Shown here: piece by piece, positions 1-5,632 of the stretch
Layout of the letters: each line of letters opens with the position of its first letter
How positions within the stretch are numbered: the first letter of the stretch is position 1
NCBI GenBank assembly: GCA_002358875.1
Contig: DEPS01000170.1
Span: 1-6,295 of the forward strand
Length of the DNA stretch: 6,295 nucleotides
Source: Lachnospiraceae bacterium UBA3386
GTDB lineage: Bacteria; Bacillota; Clostridia; Lachnospirales; Lachnospiraceae
Direction of reading: 5' to 3'
Program-made: the position numbers and the translations under genes
Notes under the pieces: model-generated
Database searches by the model: none
What the model was told of the DNA's origin: nothing
What the model saw: the letters and a program-made list of their open reading frames with translations, nothing else

Positions 1-36
1 AGAGGCAGACAAAAGGAATACTTGAAAACACCGTGA
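1..36 (+). CDS. possible 3' end of a gene entering from the left
   Basis: Reading from base 1 gives eleven codons (RGRQKEYLKTP) and then TGA at 34-36, 24 bases ahead of a strong terminator hairpin, which is a normal distance for a gene end. The other two frames also stop early (23-25 and 75-77), and the latter would run into the hairpin, so this frame is preferred only on spacing. The fragment is too short to recognise a family. What supports an upstream gene is the terminator rather than these codons. Confidence 0.25.
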   Translation, partial: RGRQKEYLKTP

Positions 37-60
37 ATAGTAACCGTCATTCCCACCAGA

Positions 61-102
61 TCATCCCCGCAGCTTGATACAAGTTGCGGGGATGATTTTT
101 TT
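61..102 (+). terminator. intrinsic terminator of the upstream gene
   Basis: Bases 61-76 pair with 80-95 over 16 bp (one G-T wobble at 72/84) around an ATA loop, followed by seven Ts (96-102). The stem is GC-rich in its middle (CCCCGC/GCGGGG). It should end transcription coming from the left. The downstream gene begins only about 30 bases later, so that gene either relies on read-through or has a promoter that is not obvious. Confidence 0.9.
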
Positions 103-131
103 GTGATATGTTGGAAGGGGTGAAAGCAGGT

Positions 132-647
132 ATGATACAATCAAACAAGGCCATGAAACTACTGTTTCAGCAGCATAAGATCAATGTTGATGACATCTCT
201 GCCGATAATGCGTATCAGATCTGGAAAAAACAGGATCAGGCGGGCAGACCGTATTGGGGCATCTCGAATTTTTGGCATTTGGATCAGAATGGTGTTTTTG
301 CATCGGAAGATCTTTCACGCTTGGAATGGGATGGAAATGAAGTGCATCTCGATGCATACGCAGAGGATCAGATCCCGGGGATCCTCATAGAATCAATCGG
401 GATCATAAAGGCTTGGATGCAGCAGTTAGAGCACGAAGAACCGGATATGCCGTTTCTGATATTGGCAAGCTATGACGACGGAGGCGAACTGGTGAACAGG
501 GAAGACTTCCCGGACAGCTGCTATTCGATCACTTTTCGTTTCTGGGCGGCGCGCGGCGAAAATACAGTTGTGAATCTTGCGTCCTTTGAGGATTGGGAAC
601 AGCCTGCTCTTCTGGCTGGCTGCAACAAATGTACCCGCTCACTCTGA
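132..647 (+). CDS. hypothetical protein, 171 residues, family not recognised
   Basis: Uninterrupted frame ending in TGA directly followed by TAA. The start chosen is ATG 132: it follows AAGCAGG and lies 11 bases after GGAAGGGG (113-120). The frame also offers ATG 108, but that lies six bases after the terminator T-run and has no ribosome site; GTG 120 is a further option. The protein has no signal peptide or membrane segment and is acidic and rich in aromatic residues, so it is probably cytoplasmic. Visible landmarks are an amphipathic N-terminus, NAYQIWKKQ near residue 26, a W/D-rich middle, and a C-terminal block with SYDDGG (113-118), the aromatic patch FRFWAARG (135-142) and WEQPALLAG (155-163). 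I do not recognise the family. A small acidic protein flanked by terminators would fit an immunity or defence-type accessory protein, but nothing in the sequence proves that. The last residues (CNKCTRSL) look unlike the rest and abut a repeat fragment, so the end may have been altered. Confidence 0.75.
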   Translation: MIQSNKAMKLLFQQHKINVDDISADNAYQIWKKQDQAGRPYWGISNFWHLDQNGVFASEDLSRLEWDGNEVHLDAYAEDQIPGILIESIGIIKAWMQQLEHEEPDMPFLILASYDDGGELVNREDFPDSCYSITFRFWAARGENTVVNLASFEDWEQPALLAGCNKCTRSL

Positions 648-650
648 TAA

Positions 651-665
651 GGTGCATTGTATCAA
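651..665 (+). repeat. 15-bp fragment of the dispersed repeat
   Basis: GGTGCATTGTATCAA is identical to bases 1888-1902 and 6048-6062, the right arm and tail of the two longer repeat copies. It begins three bases after the stop codon of the preceding gene. The left part of the element (left arm and loop) is missing here. A 15-base exact match is not expected by chance in a window of this size, so this is read as a truncated or eroded third copy. Confidence 0.6.
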
Positions 666-686
666 GTATGCCGTGCAGACACAAAG

Positions 687-719
687 CCCTTGAAAACGCT
701 TTGTTTTCAAGGGTTTTTT
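687..719 (+). terminator. intrinsic terminator after the 171-residue gene
   Basis: Stem 687-697 pairs with 703-713 (11 bp, CCCTTGAAAAC/GTTTTCAAGGG) around a GCTTT loop, followed by six Ts (714-719). It serves the gene ending at 647. It is also the insertion target of the group IIC intron that starts four bases after the T-run, which is the known preference of that intron class. Confidence 0.9.
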
Positions 720-723
720 CTTT

Positions 724-1200
724 GTGCGCCCGGCGAGCGCACGTTCTAAAGGGTGAAAGTCCCGAGACCGCCCGGCAGCGGGAAGGTCATAGCCAAAAGC
801 CAAGGGTGTCCGTCGTGAGGCGGAATCTGAAGGAAGGCGGCGGCAAAGCTCTGGCCCGACGAACAGAAATCATGTCAGGCTGCAAGCGAGGGTAAGACTG
901 CAAAGCAAGTCAAAGCCCAATAGCTGCACGGAATCGCTTGCGGTAAACATGGCGGGTATAAGAGTGAAAGAATGTGTGAGTACCCGGGGAGGTCTCACAG
1001 GCGGTATGAAGTAGACGTTATTCGAAAAAATGCTGTAGTAACAACGAACTGTGAGAAGTCAGCAGAGGCCATAGTACCTCGGGAAAAAAATGAGGGAAGG
1101 GCCGAACAATCGTAAGTCCGAAGAGACGCAGGAAGGAGGTCAGCATGAAGAAAGCAGAATACCCCGGAAACGAGGGCTGCCCGCAAAGGGATAAAGGAAT
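724..1200 (+). mobile_element. group IIC intron remnant, 3'-truncated
   Basis: The start GTGCGCCCGG and the core stretches GGGTGAAAGTCCC (751-763), CAAGGGTGTCCGT (801-813), GGAATCTGAAGGAAG (822-836), ACCCGGGGAGGTCT (982-995) and AGTCAGCAGAGGCCATAGTACC-like positions 1057-1078 follow the same order as in the well-studied Oceanobacillus iheyensis group IIC intron, recalled from memory. Insertion just behind a terminator hairpin is typical of class C. Exon bases CTTT (720-723) can pair with AAAG (902-905), which lies where the exon-binding site is expected. Domains I-III and the start of the domain IV reading frame are present. The remainder of the maturase, domain V, domain VI and the 3' splice site are absent, because at about 1190-1210 the sequence becomes the antisense of a ligase gene. 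The remnant cannot splice or move by itself. The 3' limit given is approximate. Confidence 0.85.
1145..1200 (+). pseudogene. start of group II intron maturase/reverse transcriptase, truncated
   Basis: ATG 1145 follows a very strong ribosome site (GGAAGGAGGT, 1131-1140, 4-base gap) and lies in domain IV of the intron, exactly where class C introns carry their reverse transcriptase/maturase. Only the first 15-18 codons (MKKAEYPGNEGCPQRDKG) are likely original. No reverse transcriptase block, maturase or zinc-finger region follows. The frame stays open to 1441, but from about 1200 it reads the antisense of the ligase fragment, so any product would be a meaningless fusion of 98 residues. The assignment rests mainly on position and ribosome site, since this N-terminal tail varies among families. 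Confidence 0.7.
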
Positions 1201-1558
1201 AATCGGTGATTGTCAGGAAGAACTTCTCCATGACAAACAGAAAGCGGGTATCAAAACGTTCACACAGCAAATTCAGCGTCTGTTCACTGGTTTGCTGATT
1301 CAGCATCATAACCATAACGCCCAGCTTGCTTGCGGCAAGAAGCAGCGCCGCCGATTCGGGTGTTCCATGAATCTGGGCAAGGATCAGATCTCCTGCCTTC
1401 ACCCCGGCAGTGGCGAGGATATCCGCCGTCTTATCCGCTAAATGAAACAGCTCGGCATAGGAAACCGTTTCACCCCATGCCAGCAGCGCAGGCGCGTCAA
1501 GTCTCTCCCTGTTGGCATTGTAAATTGCCCTGTAAACGCTTATGTTCGTATCATTCAT
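1199..1558 (-). pseudogene. AMP-binding ligase / acyl-CoA synthetase, N-terminal fragment
   Basis: The first 120 residues read as the N-terminal subdomain of the ANL superfamily (acyl-CoA synthetases, NRPS adenylation domains), which activates carboxylates as acyl-adenylates. Visible are the A1 core motif, VSYAEL at residues 32-37, then LADKTADILATAGVKAGD, and an A2-like stretch SKLGVMVMML at 77-86. Full members run to about 500 residues or more. The P-loop-like A3 motif, the A5-A8 motifs and the catalytic lysine are all missing. After residue 120 (TITDY) the frame runs for 67 codons through the antisense of the intron and stops at 995, so up to 187 residues could still be made. The ATG at 1558 is the only start after an in-frame TGA at 1568-1570. 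AGGAGG (1583-1588) is 24 bases away, too far for a normal ribosome site. A promoter remains upstream, but the product should be inactive. The exact substrate class cannot be told. Confidence 0.8.
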
Positions 1559-1638
1559 TCTTTTTATTCATTCTTTCCAAAGCCTCCTGGCGAGCGGTGC
1601 GCTTTGCCGGATTTCAGTTTTTTTATCATTTCTCCCAA

Positions 1639-1665
1639 ATTATATCACGGTTTTAACACTGTCAA
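1639..1665 (-). promoter_or_regulatory. sigma-70/A promoter of the truncated ligase gene
   Basis: On the - strand, TTGACA (1665-1660) and TATAAT (1644-1639) are both perfect consensus boxes separated by 15 bases, slightly short of the usual 17. Transcription would begin near 1632 and reach the ligase start at 1558 after a leader of about 75 bases. The leader holds tiny frames (ATG at 1629, 21 codons, ending at 1564; ATG at 1571, 6 codons), but the first would be almost leaderless and neither is convincing. Confidence 0.65.
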
Positions 1666-1711
1666 TTAATATTCTCCTTGCGTTTCCAATATCTGAAATT
1701 AACATGAATGT

Positions 1712-1751
1712 CCACCCTTCGGCCCAGCTATACAGTATACTGAAAGGGTGG
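1712..1751. other. inverted repeat with nested palindrome
   Basis: CCACCCTT (1712-1719) is complementary to AAGGGTGG (1744-1751), giving an 8-bp stem. The 24-base interior ends in the perfect 10-bp palindrome CAGTATACTG (1733-1742). No T-run follows on either strand, so it is not an intrinsic terminator. It lies 47-86 bases upstream of the -35 box of the ligase promoter, a place where an operator or a structured leader of another transcript could be. Function unknown. Confidence 0.4.
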
Positions 1752-1846
1752 GAAAGAGCACTCAAACCACAACCCACGCCCCTTTTTCCTTCTCCACGCG
1801 CTAAGCCTTCTCCAGCTTTTTCTCCCCAGCTTGTCCTACAATCAAA

Positions 1847-1909
1847 TTTTCTTAAATCCAACTGAAAATGCACCATCCATCAAAAGTGGTGCATTGTATC
1901 AAAACACAG
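1847..1909 (+). repeat. dispersed repeat, copy 1 (63 bp)
   Basis: Matches 6007-6069 at 53 of 63 positions without gaps, including 25 identical consecutive bases (1880-1904 against 6040-6064). The centre is an inverted repeat: ATGCACCA (1868-1875) pairs with TGGTGCAT (1887-1894) around an 11-base loop. The tail TGTATCAAAA follows. On the - strand the tail reads TGATACAAT, which resembles an extended -10 promoter box. Looser similarity may continue leftward (CCTTCTC...CGCGCT...CTTCTC in both copies), so the true element may be nearer 110 bp. No transposase or target duplication is visible. Confidence 0.75.
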
Positions 1910-2177
1910 GCAGTTATTACGACTTCATTCCAGCGCTGCCCCCTCCCATGGGCACAGCGTCCCTTTACTTGTATTTTACAACCGAATCCGAAAAAATCCA
2001 TACTAACCTTGTCAGTACTTATAAATTCAGCCCTTACGACAAAAATACATCTAAAATTCTGTGTAAAACGTCTTTATTTCCGGCGCCGATATCGGGTCGG
2101 GGATTGTGTGTTTTTTCATCAGGAGTTTGGGCTATAATTCCTTCCGGTGCTCTTTTTCATGACACAAAAATTGTACC
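1910..2177. other. intergenic stretch without a supported gene
   Basis: I see no credible coding frame on either strand. Small sites noticed are the perfect palindrome CCGATATCGG (2086-2095) and, on the + strand, a TATAAT box (2133-2138) without a good -35 partner, pointing toward the hairpin at 2178-2228. Together with 1566-1846 (leader, promoter and inverted repeat described separately), the gap between the ligase remnant and the phosphodiesterase gene is about 750 bases. Confidence 0.6.
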
Positions 2178-2228
2178 AAAAAAGAAGAACGCTTCCAAAT
2201 ACGTCCTTGGTTGCGTTCTTCTTTTTTT
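2178..2228. terminator. bidirectional intrinsic terminator of the c-di-GMP gene
   Basis: AAAAAAGAAGAACGC (2178-2192) pairs with GCGTTCTTCTTTTTT (2213-2227). After a TT/TT mismatch the stem continues with CCAA/TTGG (2195-2198 with 2207-2210) around an 8-base loop. The A-run on the left becomes a U-run on the - strand, so the hairpin terminates the phosphodiesterase transcript about 90 bases past its stop. The T-run on the right does the same for + strand transcripts. A nearby smaller inverted repeat, GGGGG (2229-2233) with CCCCC (2246-2250), precedes it on the - strand and may strengthen termination. Confidence 0.9.
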
Positions 2229-2316
2229 GGGGGACTTTTTCACAGCCCCCCTTTGCTTATGCAGATGATGGGCCGGTGACGGGCGGACTGTGCGGTGCCG
2301 CCTTCCGGGATCGGGA

Positions 2317-5300
2317 TCACGCCTTATCGTCGTTTGTGACGCCGAGCAGGATTTTCTCGCCGTCGGCTTCCTCCACGAGCGTGGCGCGCAGACTCACGGG
2401 CTTGGAAGCGCCGTCCAGCAGAAGCCGGTAGCGGTGGATGAAGAAGCCCTTTTCCTGTATCTCGCGCAGCATGTTTTCCTTTGTGAGAACGCGCAGATGC
2501 CTGTCCATGTCCGCCGGGTCGATCGCTTTGGGCGCGTCGCTTATCACATCGGCGAAGAAATCCTCCCCCTGCTTTGCGAGGCCGAAGCGCGCAAATTCAT
2601 TTGAGGGGTTATACTGCGTATAGTGTCCGGTCACAGGATCGACCGTATAGAGGACGATGAAGCTTGGGGACAGGGCGGCGATCCTGGCCAGGGCTATCTT
2701 TTCCTGCCGAAGCTTTCTCGCCTCCTCCTGCTCCTTCATGTGTACGTCAATGTTGCTGACACCCAGAATAAGGCGGTTGCCGCCCTGCATCCTTGTGATC
2801 TTCATGTTCACATACATTGGCGTTCCCGTGTCGATCAGCCGATATGTCGTTGTGAAAACGCCCTGTGTGTCTATTTCACGGAGAACCGTCTCTTTCGTGA
2901 ACAGGGACAGGAACGGCTCTCTGTCCTCCATATAAATGCGGGTCATGGTATCGCGTCTTGCTGACTCAAAGAAATCCTCACCATGGCGCACAACAGACAA
3001 TTCTTCACCGCCGACCTGAGAGGAGTATTCAATGTAGTCGTTTGAATCCAGGTCGATCACAAAGATATTATAATAGTCCGCAGCAAGGGCCTGCGCAATG
3101 TCGGCATACGTTTCGCCTTCACTCGGTTCACTGACAGAGAGCACGGCAATCGCAACCGACTCCCGCCCACTCAGAGGATTCTTTCCGATAACCCTTACGA
3201 AAGAACGTGCGACGGATCCGTCCCGCATCTTCTCATCGACAAATGCGCGGTTGTTATTGTCTTTGCTTTGCTCGATCGCTTTCATAAAACCGGAGCCGGG
3301 CCCTTCGTGGGGAACAGTATATTCCAAATTCGGATCAGACAGGTCGAAGCCGAAAGCGCGTCTCATGAAATTACGGAAGGATTGATTGCTGCGTATATAC
3401 TTTACTTTTTCTCCTCCGGCATTGACTTCCATAATACCCATTGGAACCGTATCGAAGGTGTTCTTTGTCGCACTGTCATCCATATTTGCTAGGAAGGACA
3501 GGTCGAAGAGGTTCACCCGTCCGATGCGCTCAAAGTAATTAGATTCCTGTGGGTTTTCTCTTGGTATCAGTGTGTTGCTCTCGCGCAGCGCCTTGAGCGT
3601 TTCAAATGATATCGGCTTGCTGAAGTAAAAACCTTGCAGCTTGGAGCAGCCGATTTCCCGCAGGAAACGAACCTGATCTTTGGTTTCCACACCTTCACAT
3701 ACGGTGTCCACACCGAGAGAAGTCGCCATCTTCATCAGCTCGGTCAGAATGATTTTTCCGCCGTCTCCCTCATCCAGCTTCCGCATGAAGCTCATATCAA
3801 ATTTGATCAGGTCAAACGGAATGCTCTGAAGCACGTCCAGGGATGAATAGCCGCTTCCGAAATCGTCCATCCACACGGGGAAGCCGAGATCCCGGAACCT
3901 TTCGACCTGCTCTTTCATGAATTCAAAGCTGCCGCCGATAACGCTCTCTGTAATCTCAATGGTGATCAGCGACCGATCCACGCCCGCTTCGTCAACCCGT
4001 CTGCGGATTTCTTCAACGATGTCGCAGGCGTCGAAATCTGAACGCGAGAGGTTGATGGAATGGGGGACAACGAAGAGCACCTCCTCTTTCAGCGTATGGA
4101 TGTCCTCCAGCACCCGCTCCAGCACGTAAAGATCCATCTTGTAAATGAGTCCCGCGTCCTCCAGCGCGGGGATAAAGCTCCCCGGAGAGAGAAAGCCCTT
4201 TACCGGGTCAATCCAGCGCGCCAGCGCCTCCTCATCACAGACCTTCTCGTTGACGGCCCGGATGATCGGCTGGTAAAAGACCTGAATCCATCTCTCCTCG
4301 ATAGCTCTGTCGATATTCTCGACGATGTACTGCCGCATCTCCGCTTTGTCGATGAGCTTCTGCGTGTAATAACGATAACAGGAGGCGTAGGCCCCACTCA
4401 GCTCGTCGCAGGCGAGCCTGGCGCGGTCGCAGGCGAGGCTCGCATTGAGGCGGCCCTCTCCGTCGGAATAGACGCCCACATGAATCGGGAGAGATTTTCC
4501 TCCATTTAAATTCCGGCAGTCGTGAAACATCTGGTGCAGCCTGTCCTCCAGGCCCGACATCTCCGTAATCACGGCAAAATGGTCGCCCCCCAGGCGGCTG
4601 CTGCGGTCGTTGCCGTAGTAGCGCACAAGCAGGCCCGCAAATTCCTTGAGCAGTTTATCGCCCTCTTCGAAGCCGTATTTCCCGTTATAGAATTTCATAC
4701 CGCTGAAATCCATATACAGCAGTGCGGGCTCCCCGCCGCGCTTCAGCACGGCGTTTTTTTCCGTCTCGGCCAGCCTGAAGAAGCTGGTCATGGCCGGAAG
4801 GCCGGTCAGCATATCCTTCTCGATGCTCTCCCGCAGCCTCTCCTCCAGATCGCCGCGGTATTCCTCTTTCTCATTTTCAAGCACGAAGCTGTGCAGCAGG
4901 CAACCGCCGAGAATGCAGCCGATGGCGTACATCGGGAGCAGCGAATAGAGGGTCTGCAGAAGGTCAAAGACGGCCATCGTCATGCTGAAAATGCCGACGG
5001 TGCGGTGGCGGAACCTTTTCGTCCCCTTGCTTTTCAGCGCGACGCCAAAGGCGTAGACCGCCGTCATCAGAAACATCGCGATCTGGGCAGCCAGCGTGAT
5101 ATAGCGCGCTATCAGGGGGTGATAGACATTGTTCTCATCAAAGCTGAAAAGGATCGGCGTGAAGAAGTTTAAGAGCACGACGACGATCTGGAAGGCGAAG
5201 ATGAGCTTGCCCGCGATATCGAGCAGTCTGGCAAAGCGGTTGTCCCGATCAAGATAAGCGATCGCAAACTGCGTCCACAGCAGGATCGTAAAGGCCATGG

Positions 5301-5526
5301 CGATAAAATACAGCGCGGTGTCCGCGTAGACGAGACGCATCATCTGCCGCTCGTACAGAAAGCCCCACAGAATATCCGTGATATAATAGGCGATCACAGA
5401 GAGGGAAAACGCGCGATAAGCCCGACGCGCGGGGATGGGACTGCTGCCCCTGCCCTCCCCAAGCACATCGTAATTGATCATCAGATGGATAATAAGCCCG
5501 AGAATGCTTGCACCCGAATAGCTCAT
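2317..5526 (-). CDS. membrane-bound c-di-GMP phosphodiesterase: 7TM - degenerate GGDEF - EAL - tandem sensor repeats
   Basis: 1069 residues. Roughly seven hydrophobic segments (about 5-20, 41-58, 69-92, 104-126, 142-163, 178-196, 199-217) form an N-terminal membrane sensor, followed by a charged helix. The GGDEF domain (about 236-355) keeps DMLTGL (238-243), but its signature is GGDHF (313-317), the D-x-D-H-F-K block reads MDFSGMKFYN, and the arginine of the RxxD inhibitory site is missing (YGND). It is therefore probably not a cyclase, though it might still bind GTP. The EAL domain (about 400-645) has E433-A-L, N492 (SINLS), E524 (EITES), D554-D555 (DDFGSG), K575 (IKFD), E611-G-V-E614 and Q631-G-F, the full metal and substrate set, so c-di-GMP hydrolysis to pGpG is expected. 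After it come a PAS-like domain (about 688-800) and two similar modules (about 805-930 and 945-1069), both with GEDFF, TKE..LREI and YRL at a 138-residue period, joined by a charged helix. The start ATG 5526 has the ribosome site AAGGTGAT; an upstream TTG at 5661 is inside the -35 box. Single-gene unit with its own promoter and terminator. The domain reading is firm; the signal sensed is unknown. Confidence 0.93.
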   Translation of the reverse strand: MSYSGASILGLIIHLMINYDVLGEGRGSSPIPARRAYRAFSLSVIAYYITDILWGFLYERQMMRLVYADTALYFIAMAFTILLWTQFAIAYLDRDNRFARLLDIAGKLIFAFQIVVVLLNFFTPILFSFDENNVYHPLIARYITLAAQIAMFLMTAVYAFGVALKSKGTKRFRHRTVGIFSMTMAVFDLLQTLYSLLPMYAIGCILGGCLLHSFVLENEKEEYRGDLEERLRESIEKDMLTGLPAMTSFFRLAETEKNAVLKRGGEPALLYMDFSGMKFYNGKYGFEEGDKLLKEFAGLLVRYYGNDRSSRLGGDHFAVITEMSGLEDRLHQMFHDCRNLNGGKSLPIHVGVYSDGEGRLNASLACDRARLACDELSGAYASCYRYYTQKLIDKAEMRQYIVENIDRAIEERWIQVFYQPIIRAVNEKVCDEEALARWIDPVKGFLSPGSFIPALEDAGLIYKMDLYVLERVLEDIHTLKEEVLFVVPHSINLSRSDFDACDIVEEIRRRVDEAGVDRSLITIEITESVIGGSFEFMKEQVERFRDLGFPVWMDDFGSGYSSLDVLQSIPFDLIKFDMSFMRKLDEGDGGKIILTELMKMATSLGVDTVCEGVETKDQVRFLREIGCSKLQGFYFSKPISFETLKALRESNTLIPRENPQESNYFERIGRVNLFDLSFLANMDDSATKNTFDTVPMGIMEVNAGGEKVKYIRSNQSFRNFMRRAFGFDLSDPNLEYTVPHEGPGSGFMKAIEQSKDNNNRAFVDEKMRDGSVARSFVRVIGKNPLSGRESVAIAVLSVSEPSEGETYADIAQALAADYYNIFVIDLDSNDYIEYSSQVGGEELSVVRHGEDFFESARRDTMTRIYMEDREPFLSLFTKETVLREIDTQGVFTTTYRLIDTGTPMYVNMKITRMQGGNRLILGVSNIDVHMKEQEEARKLRQEKIALARIAALSPSFIVLYTVDPVTGHYTQYNPSNEFARFGLAKQGEDFFADVISDAPKAIDPADMDRHLRVLTKENMLREIQEKGFFIHRYRLLLDGASKPVSLRATLVEEADGEKILLGVTNDDKA

Positions 5527-5529
5527 ACG

Positions 5530-5537
5530 ATCACCTT
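5530..5537 (-). promoter_or_regulatory. ribosome binding site deciding the start at 5526
   Basis: AAGGTGAT on the - strand matches the complement of the 16S rRNA 3' end and lies three bases before ATG 5526 (five from the AGGTG core). The frame is open upstream for 45 more codons, but this part is the transcribed leader: it contains the promoter, codes for an Arg/Pro/Ala-rich low-complexity stretch, and offers no other ribosome site. Confidence 0.75.
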
Positions 5538-5576
5538 GCTTTCCTCGTCGTCGCGGGCGCGGCCATGCCGCTTTTT

Positions 5577-5606
5577 CCGACGGGACAGCCGACGCGGCGG
5601 GCCGAC
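5577..5606 (-). repeat. three GTCGG boxes in the leader of the c-di-GMP gene
   Basis: On the - strand GTCGG occurs at 5606-5602, 5593-5589 and 5581-5577, 13 and 12 bases apart, in the GC-rich leader between promoter and start. A short hairpin GCGGC-ATG-GCCGC follows toward the start codon. Regular spacing near one DNA turn would suit a protein-binding site; in a GC-rich stretch it could also be chance. I see no c-di-GMP riboswitch signature. Confidence 0.3.
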
Positions 5607-5632
5607 CTAATCTCCGCACTATATTACCTACC

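Noticed and set aside
74..82. TTGATACAA in the first terminator as a fourth repeat trace
   Set aside because: Nine bases shared in reverse complement can arise by chance, and here they are explained by the stem symmetry CTTG-ATA-CAAG.
593..895. 100-codon + strand frame across the second terminator and the intron 5' end
   Set aside because: It spans a terminator hairpin and conserved intron RNA structure and has no family resemblance.
1564..1629. 21-codon leader peptide before the ligase fragment
   Set aside because: Its ATG would lie about three bases from the predicted transcription start and no ribosome site can precede it; no regulatory codon run or attenuator hairpin is visible.
1330..1865. 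Several + strand frames over the ligase fragment and its promoter region
   Set aside because: They are antisense to a recognisable N-terminal ligase domain or cross its promoter, and contain no domain or ribosome signal.
1640..1876. 78-codon - strand frame beginning inside the repeat
   Set aside because: No ribosome site, runs through the inverted repeat and the ligase promoter, and copy 2 of the repeat does not preserve an equivalent frame beyond about 27 codons.
2159..2431. + strand frame whose start looks like a signal peptide (AFFFFWG ... AYA)
   Set aside because: The hydrophobic run is the translation of the terminator's T-rich stem, and the frame continues antisense into the phosphodiesterase gene.
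4522..5172. 216-codon open frame on the + strand opposite the phosphodiesterase gene
   Set aside because: It is antisense to the conserved membrane and GGDEF region in a GC-rich stretch, has no ribosome site, and shows low-complexity A/Q/H/V-rich content. Frames at 4060-4509 and 3098-3385 are shadows for the same reason.
5527..5626. c-di-GMP riboswitch in the leader of the EAL gene
   Set aside because: The leader was examined for the conserved GEMM core and tetraloop-receptor sequences, and none was seen; the leader is simply GC-rich with one short hairpin.
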